The position numbers and the translations under genes were made by a program. Positions 1 through 7,347 of a stretch of 13,003 nucleotides of DNA are shown in pieces. The DNA lies in contig CAKOOK010000019.1 of NCBI GenBank assembly GCA_934098515.1, positions 1 through 13,003 of the forward strand, read 5' to 3'. The stretch is from an uncultured Bacilli bacterium. Lineage in GTDB: Bacteria > Bacillota_I > Bacilli_A > RF39 > UBA660. How positions within the stretch are numbered: position 1 is the stretch's first letter; each line of letters begins with the position of its first letter. The notes beneath the pieces are model-generated. The model had not been told where the DNA came from, ran no database searches, and saw only the letters and a program-made list of their open reading frames with translations.

Positions 1-31
1 TGTTATAATTGGACGAGTATAAACACTATCA

Positions 32-68
32 AACCCTTTATTTATCTGCGTTTAATCAAAAGTGTCCG
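32..68. repeat. Conserved 3' flank of variable gene, copy A
   Basis: This 37-nt segment matches 12829-12866 with one C indel, a two-base change (GC versus AG) and one T/C change. It begins AACCC, contains TTTATTTATCT and ends GTTTAATCAAAAGTGTCCG. It lies past the stop codon of the variable surface gene, so coding constraint does not explain its conservation. On the gene strand, ACACT and AAAC arms before the core are mirrored by GTTT and AGTGT after it (to about 22), giving an imperfect inverted repeat in this copy only. Confidence 0.7.
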
Positions 69-1973
69 TCAATCAGAATTAATAATATAAGGATCTTCTG
101 ATGTACCATTTCCGGTTACTTTGGTCGTCGACTTAAGAGAAATCGAAGGACGAACGCCGTAGGTGAAGTACACGCCGTCGTCGTCGAGGGTGGCACTTCT
201 GGCGTTAACGCCCCAAACGATAGCACAGCTACTATTGTATACGTTAGGAGACAAAGACCACCAAAAAGTATCTGTAGCATTTTCTTGTAAATATGTTGTA
301 GTACTTTGTAATCCTCTAGCATATCCTGCTAATGCTAGTTCGTCTGCTGTTATTAATCCTATTTTTGAATTTATTTTGCTTAATTCTCCATTACATTTTA
401 AACTAGGACCAGTGCCTCCAGCACTATTACTTCTACTTATTAATCTTTGTGTAGCACCATAGATTGTTACATTTGTACCATATCCTAAACCAGTAACACT
501 CCAATTCCATGGATTATAACTTGTATCTGTTACAGTTTTATCATTACACCATACAGTATCAGCTATTACTTTTTCATAATCTTTAAGATTATTCTTATCA
601 TACCAAGCCTCTAAATTAGTTAATATTGTACTATTATTTGTATTTGCATGTGTAGCTTCATATTTATTTGAACCTGGTGTTCCATACTTAAATCCTAAAT
701 AAGCATTATCATTATAATTTGTATTAAATGCACTTTTATATGTTTCACCAGAGTATCTTGCAAATGCTGCACTAGTACTATTATTTGCTGAAGAGCAAGG
801 ATTAGCTGCTTTTGTAGTATTGTCATTATGTAAGATAAGTTTTACTGAACCATCTCCACCAACTCTTACTATTCTCCAGCATTTATTTGCAAACTCAACA
901 TAGTTATTTTTTACAGCACCTCTAAAGTAGTAAGATGTGCCATAGTCATCTTCTGCAGATGCAAGTAATGCTTCTGTTGTATTTTTATTTGATGTTATTT
1001 GTTTAAATGTAAAACTATCTTGTGTAGCACTTACTACATAATATACACTATATAAGTTTGTTGTTGTTTTCATTGTTCCTGCTGTACTTGAACCAGTATA
1101 ATATGCTGATGAATCGACAAGATATTTACCAACTAAACTAGAATATGAATTAGCATATGTATCACTTGTTACCGCTGCTCCAGTTAAATTAAAATTAGTA
1201 CCATTTGCTTCCCATCCAGTACCATAAGTTATATAATACGCTTGATATGTTGAACCTACACTTGCTGTTTTACTTTCAACATCATCTTTTGTGTAAGCAC
1301 TGATTTCTTTTCCCGGTGTTGTAAGTGGAGTTTTAACTTCATTATTTGCTAGTATAGTCTCTGCAAAAGTTGGTGGCTCGTTACTTGCATTACTTACTAC
1401 AACTATCTTACCAGACCAGTTTTTGTTTAAGCCTTGTTCTGTTGTTACTGCACTATCCATCCAGATTCTTAGGTCGTAACTTTTTTCTTCATTTGCTTTA
1501 AGTCCAGTACTCACAATAATATAACCTTTTTTATTGTTTTCTAAGTCTGTTAATGTTTGACTTCCTAGTATTACTGACTTACCAGTTGTTGTACCTTTAG
1601 GTGATATATTTACTTTCATATAGTTATCTTTTAAATAAGATGTATCTGTACTTTCTCTATAAGTACTATCTATAGTAATATATACTTTAACATAACTATT
1701 ACAGTTGTTTTTTATTGTAAATGTAAATGGTGTTTGTTTAAGTCCATCTTCATCTGTTATTGGAAAAGCATCTGTTAAAGATATTTTAGATGTATCTTCC
1801 GTTAAAGTTGTATTAAAACAAGTCCTTGATGCTAAAGTATTATCTTCACTTTGACTTAAGTAAAGTCTAAACCATGCAAATGATACACCAATTATACAAA
1901 GTACTGTTACTAAAAGCCCATAATACAATATTAATTTCTTCTTATTATTATCAATATTAACTTCCTGGTTCAT
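69..1973 (-). CDS. Membrane-anchored surface protein with C-terminal hypervariable (DGR-type) lectin-like domain
   Basis: 634 aa. Residues about 13-37 form one hydrophobic segment ending in SFAWF, like the SipW/camelysin/TasA class of exported proteins. Residues about 38-195 are a beta-rich region with the KNNCNSYVKVYITID pattern of that class. A Ser/Thr/Tyr-rich linker follows to about 340. Residues about 345-634 resemble the formylglycine-enzyme/C-type-lectin-like fold of DGR target proteins: YYFRGAVKNNYVEF, WRIVRVGGDGSVKLIL, WWSLSP, then a variable stretch (577-605) closed by GVRPSISLK. Codons switch from AT-rich to C-ending GC-rich ones exactly at the variable stretch. The start ATG at 1973 sits about 20 nt below a strong promoter with a weak GTGAT ribosome site. 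The stop TGA is followed by DNA conserved with the second copy near 12850. Expected at the cell surface, binding an unknown ligand. The ORF and anchor are clear; fold and diversification are inferred from motifs. Confidence 0.8.
   Translation of the reverse strand: MNQEVNIDNNKKKLILYYGLLVTVLCIIGVSFAWFRLYLSQSEDNTLASRTCFNTTLTEDTSKISLTDAFPITDEDGLKQTPFTFTIKNNCNSYVKVYITIDSTYRESTDTSYLKDNYMKVNISPKGTTTGKSVILGSQTLTDLENNKKGYIIVSTGLKANEEKSYDLRIWMDSAVTTEQGLNKNWSGKIVVVSNASNEPPTFAETILANNEVKTPLTTPGKEISAYTKDDVESKTASVGSTYQAYYITYGTGWEANGTNFNLTGAAVTSDTYANSYSSLVGKYLVDSSAYYTGSSTAGTMKTTTNLYSVYYVVSATQDSFTFKQITSNKNTTEALLASAEDDYGTSYYFRGAVKNNYVEFANKCWRIVRVGGDGSVKLILHNDNTTKAANPCSSANNSTSAAFARYSGETYKSAFNTNYNDNAYLGFKYGTPGSNKYEATHANTNNSTILTNLEAWYDKNNLKDYEKVIADTVWCNDKTVTDTSYNPWNWSVTGLGYGTNVTIYGATQRLISRSNSAGGTGPSLKCNGELSKINSKIGLITADELALAGYARGLQSTTTYLQENATDTFWWSLSPNVYNSSCAIVWGVNARSATLDDDGVYFTYGVRPSISLKSTTKVTGNGTSEDPYIINSD
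159..245 (-). other. Putative DGR variable region (VR) of the surface-protein gene
   Basis: The 30 codons for residues 577-606 have 49 G/C of 90 bases, against about 30% in the rest of the gene. Most end in C (GCC, ACC, CTC, GAC, GAC, GAC, GGC, TAC, TTC, ACC, TAC). In DGR targets these arise from AAC codons in the template repeat by A-to-N change. The region is bounded upstream by WWSLSP and downstream by an invariant segment encoding GVRPSISLK (about 132-158), which is 26/27 identical to the copy at 12926-12952 and would be the place of the initiation-of-mutagenic-homing site. No template repeat or reverse transcriptase is visible in this window, so the assignment rests on composition and on comparison of the two copies. 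Confidence 0.6.
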
Positions 1974-1998
1974 ATTTTATCACTAACTTTCTATAATT

Positions 1999-2027
1999 AG
2001 TATATAACAACCCCCCCCCCGTGTCAA
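1999..2027 (-). promoter_or_regulatory. Promoter with a 10-G tract in its spacer (candidate phase-variable promoter)
   Basis: On the minus strand a perfect -35 TTGACA (2022-2027) and a -10 TATACT (1999-2004) are separated by 17 nt. The spacer is C, ten G (2011-2020), then TTGTTA. Transcription would begin near 1992 and give a leader of about 20 nt to the surface gene. A tract of ten G in this AT-rich DNA is exceptional. Slippage by one or two bases would move the spacer away from the optimum, as known for porA and opc in Neisseria. As read here, the spacer is optimal (predicted ON). Confidence 0.75.
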
Positions 2028-2220
2028 GTTAATATTTAGGCAAAAATATTCTATGATGCAAACTTGCGAATTTCAGATTATTAAAATTTGCTTTATTTTC
2101 AGCATTTAATTTACATTTTTTATTAACCATTTATGAGAGAAATTACCTCTATAATTTTTAAACTAACTTAACGTTTACTTTACTTTATTATGTTCAAAAT
2201 CGTGAAAAAAATTAGTACAA
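2028..2220. other. Intergenic AT-rich stretch with no recognised gene
   Basis: About 190 bases between the terminator of the small heat-shock gene and the phase-variable-type promoter. I see no convincing reading frame, structured RNA or promoter; it is very AT-rich throughout. Confidence 0.5.
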
Positions 2221-2248
2221 AAGAAAAGAACCAGCTTATCGCTAGTCC
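2221..2248 (-). terminator. Rho-independent terminator of the hsp20 gene
   Basis: The minus strand reads GGACTAGC, loop GATAA, GCTGGTTC, then TTTTCTTTT. The stem is 8 bp including two G-T wobbles, and it begins at the last base of the stop codon. Confidence 0.75.
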
Positions 2249-2643
2249 TATTTAACTTCAATATATTTTTTATTTTCTTGGATTTCTTTCTTTGGAACTG
2301 TAATATTTAAAATACCATTTTCAAATTTAGCATCAATATTGTCAACATCAACATCGCCTAAAGCAAATGATCTAGAATACTCTCCATAATATCTTTCTTT
2401 TCTAATATAATTTTTCTTTTCATCTTTGCTCTCTTCTTTTTTATGAGCTTTTACTGTAAGGTATCCATCTTTTACTTCAATATTGATATCTTTCTTATCA
2501 AAACCTGGAGCATCTAATTCAATATAATATTTATTATCTTTTTCATAAATATCACATTTCATTTCACCTCTTTTACTAGGTTTGGTTACAAAGAAATCCT
2601 CCAAATCATCATCAAATAAAAAATTTCTTGGGATTAAATTCAT
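2248..2643 (-). CDS. hsp20: Small heat-shock protein, Hsp20/alpha-crystallin family
   Basis: 131 aa from the preferred start. ATP-independent holdase chaperone that binds unfolding proteins in the cytoplasm and passes them to other chaperones. The alpha-crystallin domain spans about residues 27-122 and includes YYIELDAPGFDKKDINIEV, GYLTVKAH and the family signature ENGILNITVPK (G-x-L-x-x-x-x-P). The C-terminus IEV fits the I-x-I/V oligomerisation motif. The first in-frame ATG (2652) directly abuts the AAAGGAAG ribosome site, so the ATG at 2643, 9 nt below it, is the better start; the protein then begins MNLIPRNFLFDDD. Single-gene unit with its own CIRCE promoter and terminator, so heat-shock controlled through HrcA (inferred). 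Confidence 0.93.
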   Translation of the reverse strand: MNLIPRNFLFDDDLEDFFVTKPSKRGEMKCDIYEKDNKYYIELDAPGFDKKDINIEVKDGYLTVKAHKKEESKDEKKNYIRKERYYGEYSRSFALGDVDVDNIDAKFENGILNITVPKKEIQENKKYIEVK

Positions 2644-2670
2644 AAATCTCATCTTCCTTTCACAATTATA

Positions 2671-2698
2671 ATTATACCACTATTTTAGCACTTGTCAA
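2671..2698 (-). promoter_or_regulatory. Sigma-A promoter of hsp20
   Basis: -35 TTGACA (2693-2698) and -10 TATAAT (2671-2676) with a 16-nt spacer on the minus strand. The -35 box lies inside the CIRCE operator spacer, so bound HrcA would block RNA polymerase. Confidence 0.8.
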
Positions 2699-2711
2699 TA
2701 GAAAGTGCTAA
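2685..2711. promoter_or_regulatory. CIRCE operator (HrcA site) of hsp20
   Basis: Perfect inverted repeat TTAGCACTT-N9-AAGTGCTAA. It matches the CIRCE consensus (TTAGCACTC-N9-GAGTGCTAA) except for the innermost base of each arm, which changed in a compensating way. Confidence 0.92.
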
Positions 2712-2751
2712 CTTTTTTTATTTTCCCATAAATTTATTATATTTCAAATAT

Positions 2752-2781
2752 TAAAAAAAATACTAGATATCAAAATCTAGT
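2752..2781 (-). terminator. Terminator of the three-gene operon, built from the end of its last gene
   Basis: Minus strand ACTAGAT, 6-nt loop, ATCTAGT, then ATTTTTTTT. The 7-bp perfect stem contains the last codons and the TAG stop of the 98-aa gene, so the coding end and the terminator overlap. Confidence 0.75.
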
Positions 2782-3059
2782 AAATCACAAATATCATTAT
2801 TCATAATATATACAATTAGTTTCTCATCATATTTGCTTATTTGGCCCTTTAAATAATCCACATCCATAAAGCACAAATCACATCTATATAAAATAAGATT
2901 TTTAAAATTAGTAACTCCAATACTCTGTAAATAATCAAGGACCTCAATCACATTATTTTTCATAACGCCTAAATTATAAATAAAATTCTCATCAAAGTGC
3001 CCTTTAATCTCCAAAATATCTTCTTTACTTAAACCATACTTATTTAAAAAATCTATCAT
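2763..3059 (-). CDS. Unknown 98-aa helical protein, last gene of the operon
   Basis: I do not recognise a named family. The sequence looks all-helical. The pattern VIEVLDYLQSIGVTNFKNLI followed by YRCDLCFMDVDYLKGQISKYDE resembles one or two MTERF-like or similar alpha-solenoid units (helix, 'LxxxGV', helix, 'il..d...l...i..l'). The start ATG overlaps the TGA of the preceding gene by 4 nt (ATGA) and has a GAGGTG ribosome site 9 nt upstream, so it is translationally coupled to that gene. Similar motifs occur in the 592-aa partner, suggesting a shared repeat architecture. Function unknown; the repeat assignment is low confidence, the gene itself is likely real. Confidence 0.75.
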   Translation of the reverse strand: MIDFLNKYGLSKEDILEIKGHFDENFIYNLGVMKNNVIEVLDYLQSIGVTNFKNLILYRCDLCFMDVDYLKGQISKYDEKLIVYIMNNDICDLLDFDI

Positions 3060-4834
3060 AACTTCTTCACCTCATTACCTAAATGAAGCATCCTTAAAAT
3101 ACTCTTCTCTTCACTTTCTTCAAGAGGTAAATTGAATGTAAGTGCTTTTACAATAGCTTCCTCTGGCTTTACCCCCGCTCTTACTAAACTATCAAATACT
3201 CTATAAGTTTTAAGTCTCGAAATTACAATTCTATCAAATACAAATTCTGTCTTTCTCTTAATTTGTGCATATGTTGTATCAGAGTATATTGCTAATCTAT
3301 GTCCTTCTTCTAAATACATTAATATTGGATAATCACTTATAAGTGGAATAATCTCATCCTCTTTTAAACAAGGTGTCCCATTAATTAAACTATAACTATC
3401 CTTACTTTCCCAAACTGGAAGCCCATTTTTAAAAGCATAAAAGATTCTTCTAACCATTAAATCCTTAATACCCTTTAACTCCTTATTACCACTATGAACA
3501 TGTTCACTAATGCCAAGTTCAATAAACTGATCTAATACTCCTGCTAAATCAAATGTTGTAAGAACGCTATAAGCACCTTTATCATCACTTAAACTAAAAC
3601 CATATAAAGAAAAACTATCTAAATTATTAAGCACTCTCTCACTATCATAAAGTACCCCAATATTCTCACTAAGAAAATCAGTTACACTAACACCATCAGG
3701 TAATTTAGCTATAAGCCTCTTATTCTTCATATAATCATTAATTAAAAACAGAATACCTCTAGTAACAACTACACTATTTGATACATTATGTTCTCTTAAA
3801 ATATCCATATTATGTTTAAAATTATCAAAGCCATCCTTAGTAAATATAACCGTACCTCTCCTAAGTAAGCTCTTAACATCCTCTTCAGTAAACTTATAAT
3901 AATCCTTAAGTACTCTAATAATCTCTTTAAACTCATCCAAGCTAGTTCCACTTAATACCTCACAGACACCTAAATAATTATTACTACCAATAATATTTAT
4001 ATACCCATTATCATAAAGATACTTAGCCCTTTTACTCAAACCATCTAAATCACACTTTAACAATTTATCTGCACTAATCTTATCAAACTTATCAAAATCA
4101 AAACCAATAGATGCCATAACTTCCTTAACACTCTGTCTAACCTCATGTTCCTCTATCTTGCAAACTGGCTTAAATGTACTTTTCATCATATCATGATGCT
4201 TAAAAATATCTTCATCTGGATTCTTAAAGTTTGCTCTTTCTAAAAGTCTACCACGTAACTTATCTTCACCAAGTTTCTTTAACTTTCCACCATTATACTC
4301 ATTTAAATAAGTAATAACCTTATCCCAGTTAATATCTCCATTACTTGGATTAGCACATTTAACAATTCTTTCAGTAAGTAATATATCATCAGGTGTAAAT
4401 AACTCTTCACGTAATAATCTTTCCTTTATTCTCATAACATCTTCACTAGTAATACTAGAATTTGTTATAAGCACAACTTTATCCTTAAGATCATTTATCA
4501 CCCTTTTAAGGATTACCGCTATTTTAGATAGCTCATCCACTTCTGCTTTACTAAACACAAAATCACTAATAGTTAAAGAAGAAGTCTTAATTGCAAGCAC
4601 TTTTCTTCTTAAAAGAACACTATCATTATCATCCTCAACATAACTTAAACAAAGATTAAATAAGCGCTCTAAACTACATATTTTATTAGTAAACTCCGAA
4701 TACTCCTTGTTATCAAAAATAGTAAGTAACTTCTCCCCTTCACTAATTTCTTCCTTCAAACTCTCAGCAAGTGCTAATGAAGAAGTTACCGCACTACCAT
4801 TTAAAATTTGTAATAAAATCTCTTTTCCTTCCAT
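3056..4834 (-). CDS. Unknown 592-aa helical protein, middle gene of the operon
   Basis: No signal peptide, membrane segment or catalytic motif is visible, so probably cytoplasmic. Largely helical and charged. Residues about 300-375 contain two successive units of the form 'F..ii.vL.....t.edv...l.....if......n...L.....' (EFKEIIRVLKDYYKFTEEDV; NFKHNMDILREHNVSNSV), reminiscent of the 98-aa neighbour. The C-terminal block (about 529-582: FVFDRIVISRLKTYRVFDSL, then ...GVKPEEAI) may be a separate conserved module. The ATG overlaps the TAA of the preceding gene by one base (TAATG), with AGGAG as ribosome site, so the two are coupled. Function unknown; could be a scaffold or nucleic-acid-binding solenoid, but that is speculation. 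Confidence 0.85.
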   Translation of the reverse strand: MEGKEILLQILNGSAVTSSLALAESLKEEISEGEKLLTIFDNKEYSEFTNKICSLERLFNLCLSYVEDDNDSVLLRRKVLAIKTSSLTISDFVFSKAEVDELSKIAVILKRVINDLKDKVVLITNSSITSEDVMRIKERLLREELFTPDDILLTERIVKCANPSNGDINWDKVITYLNEYNGGKLKKLGEDKLRGRLLERANFKNPDEDIFKHHDMMKSTFKPVCKIEEHEVRQSVKEVMASIGFDFDKFDKISADKLLKCDLDGLSKRAKYLYDNGYINIIGSNNYLGVCEVLSGTSLDEFKEIIRVLKDYYKFTEEDVKSLLRRGTVIFTKDGFDNFKHNMDILREHNVSNSVVVTRGILFLINDYMKNKRLIAKLPDGVSVTDFLSENIGVLYDSERVLNNLDSFSLYGFSLSDDKGAYSVLTTFDLAGVLDQFIELGISEHVHSGNKELKGIKDLMVRRIFYAFKNGLPVWESKDSYSLINGTPCLKEDEIIPLISDYPILMYLEEGHRLAIYSDTTYAQIKRKTEFVFDRIVISRLKTYRVFDSLVRAGVKPEEAIVKALTFNLPLEESEEKSILRMLHLGNEVKKL

Positions 4835-6435
4835 TATGCACTCCTATTAATCGCTATCTTAAAATTACTCCTTAACTTACTTTGACTATCAAAAATCTTT
4901 TTCTTATCTAAAAGAACATCTTTAATAAATGCTTCATCTGCATCACAATATTTATCTTCACTCTTATAAACATGTAATATCATTAAATACTCATCTGGTA
5001 ATCTCATAAAAGAAACATTTACATCATTATAACTAGAACTATAAATATTATAAGAAGTATTTTCTAATCTTTTAACCTCACTAAAATCTCCTAAAATAAG
5101 TTTTTCATAAACTCTTTTAAAAGCACTTAACTCTTTTTTATCTAAATTATTAACTTCATCCACAATACTATCTAAATAAATAATATGCTCTTCTTTATCT
5201 TCTTCTTTCTTATCCCCCTTTAAAACTTCATACGTCTCAATATACTTATTAATATTATTTATAAAAGAAGAAAGCACACCATCATCAGGATGACCGTCAA
5301 ATAACTTAACCTTATCTAGTGCCCCATTAACCTCTCTAGATAATTCCATCAATATAGAAACAATCTTATACTTATTATCTTTATCGTCAGAAGTAACACT
5401 ATCAATCAAAAACTTCTGTAACTCCTCCGGCTTAACACCATCAATAAGTTCCTTCTCACTAGCAATAATCTCCTTAGCTTTATTTATTACCTCATCAAAC
5501 TCTTTAGCCTTATCACTAACTTCCTCCACTTTAATATCAGTAACTACTTCCTTTTTTCTAGAAAGAGCTAAAACTTCTTCCATCTCACTTTTTAAATTAA
5601 GCAAATTATCATAAACGCCATCACGAACCCCTAAACTAAGTAGTAATTCTTGATATCTAATCAAATCCTTTTCAAGCATTTTTACAAACAAAGCCTGCCT
5701 AACATCATTATAATCAAACTTGCCGTCCAAAGAAGCAGCCTTGGCTTTTTCACTTACCAAAGAAACATCTATATTCACATCACCTAATGCATCATAAACT
5801 TCTTTATACTTTTCTTTTTTATTCTTAATAACTGAAGTATACTTATCTATAAAAAGTTTATCTTCTTTACTCATTTGATGTGCAACCAAATTAAAACTCT
5901 CAATATATAACTCCTCTTTAAGTTCTCCTCTTTCCTTACTAGAAAGCCCTAAAGAAAGCTTATCAATATCACTATAATCATAAATAGGCCTCTTCAAACT
6001 ACCATTATCAAATAACTCTAAAACTCTCTTTGGAAGTTCAATCATTTCCTTCTGACTATCAATATATTCTTTATCCCTTTTTAAACAACTACTCAAATCT
6101 TGAGTAATTCTTCCAGCAATCTGTTCTAAATAAACATATGAACCATGATTACCATTATCTTTAATATTATGAATATTACGTGTTGCTATATCCTTTATTT
6201 CATCCGTATTATCTCCATATATAAAATCAATAATTAAATAAAGATCATCTATTTTTGCTGAAGCAACCTTAAGTAAATCATCAGCACTTATATTTCTCCT
6301 ATTAAGTCCATACTTCAAAATTATATTATCTATCTCTAAAAGAGTATTCTTCTTATTCTCAAAATCAATTGTTTGTAAAGCAGTACTATCTATTCTCTTT
6401 TGTAACTCTTCCAAAAAAACTGAAACAGCCTTCAT
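4834..6435 (-). CDS. Unknown 533-aa protein with possible RelE-like C-terminal domain, first gene of the operon
   Basis: Starts at ATG 6435 behind AAGGTGAT at good spacing. Residues 1 to about 430 are charged and mostly helical (for example AKEFDEVINKAKEIIASEKE), with no membrane segment. The last about 95 residues differ: KRVYEKLIL..., VKRLENTSYNIYSSSYNDVN, VSFMRLPDEYLMILHVYKSE, then an ADEAFIKDVLLDKKK helix. The order 'kkL...lye......v.f......lilLhvy.K......ei..A' is reminiscent of the RelE/ParE toxin fold. This is weak pattern recognition, not a family assignment. First gene of a coupled three-gene operon driven by the promoter at 6460-6488. Otherwise unknown. Confidence 0.85.
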   Translation of the reverse strand: MKAVSVFLEELQKRIDSTALQTIDFENKKNTLLEIDNIILKYGLNRRNISADDLLKVASAKIDDLYLIIDFIYGDNTDEIKDIATRNIHNIKDNGNHGSYVYLEQIAGRITQDLSSCLKRDKEYIDSQKEMIELPKRVLELFDNGSLKRPIYDYSDIDKLSLGLSSKERGELKEELYIESFNLVAHQMSKEDKLFIDKYTSVIKNKKEKYKEVYDALGDVNIDVSLVSEKAKAASLDGKFDYNDVRQALFVKMLEKDLIRYQELLLSLGVRDGVYDNLLNLKSEMEEVLALSRKKEVVTDIKVEEVSDKAKEFDEVINKAKEIIASEKELIDGVKPEELQKFLIDSVTSDDKDNKYKIVSILMELSREVNGALDKVKLFDGHPDDGVLSSFINNINKYIETYEVLKGDKKEEDKEEHIIYLDSIVDEVNNLDKKELSAFKRVYEKLILGDFSEVKRLENTSYNIYSSSYNDVNVSFMRLPDEYLMILHVYKSEDKYCDADEAFIKDVLLDKKKIFDSQSKLRSNFKIAINRSA

Positions 6436-6459
6436 GAAATCACCTTCTTTACAATAAAC

Positions 6460-6488
6460 ATTTTAACATAATCTCGTATTTTTAACAA
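6460..6488 (-). promoter_or_regulatory. Promoter of the three-gene operon
   Basis: Minus strand -35 TTGTTA (6483-6488), 17-nt spacer, -10 TAAAAT (6460-6465) preceded by an extended TGT element. Its -35 lies only 6 bp from the -35 of the divergent promoter. Confidence 0.55.
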
Positions 6489-6494
6489 GAAACA

Positions 6495-6524
6495 TTGAAG
6501 TTACTACGTCAAACATGATATAAT
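6495..6524 (+). promoter_or_regulatory. Promoter of the two-gene plus-strand unit
   Basis: -35 TTGAAG (6495-6500), 18-nt spacer, -10 TATAAT (6519-6524) with TGA directly before it (extended -10). Confidence 0.7.
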
Positions 6525-6547
6525 AATTAAAATAAATGGAGGCTAAT

Positions 6548-7084
6548 ATGAACGAAGAAGAAAAATTAAAAAAAAGAGTAGTAAAAGAAGACGGAGTCAA
6601 ATTACCAGATCCTAATCCAGAAAAAAAAGCAAATAAAATAATTAACTTTTTATCATCTTTACTAATTTTAATTATCATCATCTTTGGTGTTTACTTTCTA
6701 ATGGATAAAGGTGTCTTGCCAAACCCATTCGAGATCAAAAATGAAAATCCAATAATCCCAATTGACCAAATAACTACAACAACTAAAGCAAATGAAAAAA
6801 ATACAGATCCAAACTTAAGAATCTATGAAAGTGAAACAACAAGTTGCTCTCTAGGTAAGCCTAGAATTGAAATTAACCTAAAAGATAATACATTCCACTT
6901 TGTATCTTATAATGGAGCTTGTGATAAAACGGAAATTAGTGGTTCTTCTACATATGACATTGGTTCAAACTCATACACATTCACTACTGAAGACGGAAAC
7001 ATCCTAACCGGTAAATTTAACAACCACACATTCGTCTTAAATATCAATGGCAGTATCTATGAAATGGCAGATCTAAATGAATAA
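6548..7084 (+). CDS. Single-pass membrane protein with small extracytoplasmic domain, unknown function
   Basis: 178 aa. The start ATG at 6548 is chosen because GGAGG lies just upstream; an in-frame ATG at 6536 would overlap that ribosome site. Residues 1-28 are charged and cytoplasmic (KLKKRVVKEDG). Residues about 30-52 are a strongly hydrophobic helix (IINFLSSLLILIIIIFGVYF). A Pro/Thr-rich linker (ITTTTKANEKN) leads to a beta-rich domain at about 88-178 with two cysteines (Cys100 and Cys125 approximately) and alternating strands such as RIEINLKDNTFHFVSY and HTFVLNINGSIYEM. The topology is N-in, C-out with no cleavage site seen. I do not recognise the domain. Co-transcribed with the following 88-aa gene, which it overlaps. 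Confidence 0.82.
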   Translation: MNEEEKLKKRVVKEDGVKLPDPNPEKKANKIINFLSSLLILIIIIFGVYFLMDKGVLPNPFEIKNENPIIPIDQITTTTKANEKNTDPNLRIYESETTSCSLGKPRIEINLKDNTFHFVSYNGACDKTEISGSSTYDIGSNSYTFTTEDGNILTGKFNNHTFVLNINGSIYEMADLNE

Positions 7085-7343
7085 AGAATACAACATCAAA
7101 GAACTTCTTGACTCCATTGACTTTAACAAAAACAAACTAACCAAAGTAAACGATAAACTAATGTTAACAAACTATCAAATTGAAGTTTTAAAAAGATTTG
7201 ACATCATTCCAGAAAACTACACAAGCCTATCCAGCATAATCTGTGATGCAGAAGAAGTTTATGAAGAAACACTTGATGAAGAACTAGATGCAATATTAAG
7301 CGAACTTCAAGAAAGAAATTATTACGAAAATACAAACAAATAA
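7077..7343 (+). CDS. Unknown 88-aa acidic protein
   Basis: The start ATG lies inside the end of the preceding gene (8-nt overlap, ATGAATAA), pointing to reinitiation or coupling; there is no strong ribosome site of its own. The sequence is predicted helical with an acidic stretch (CDAEEVYEETLDEELDAILS). No cysteine pair, signal peptide or membrane segment. No family recognised. It is followed directly by a terminator, so it closes the two-gene unit. Probably a cytoplasmic partner of the membrane protein encoded before it (inference from coupling only). Confidence 0.72.
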   Translation: MNKEYNIKELLDSIDFNKNKLTKVNDKLMLTNYQIEVLKRFDIIPENYTSLSSIICDAEEVYEETLDEELDAILSELQERNYYENTNK

Positions 7344-7347
7344 AAAC

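Noticed and set aside
116..462. Open frames on both strands opposite the surface-protein gene end (116-322 and 163-462)
   Set aside because: They owe their openness to the GC-rich variable codons of the real minus-strand gene; no ribosome site or plausible protein.
2011..2020. The ten-C run as a mere sequencing artefact
   Set aside because: Its placement exactly between a perfect -35 and a -10 at optimal spacing makes a functional tract more likely, although the exact count may be uncertain.
6463..6681. 72-codon minus-strand frame over the divergent promoters and the start of the membrane-protein gene
   Set aside because: It covers two good promoters and is antisense to a gene with a strong ribosome site; it has none of its own.
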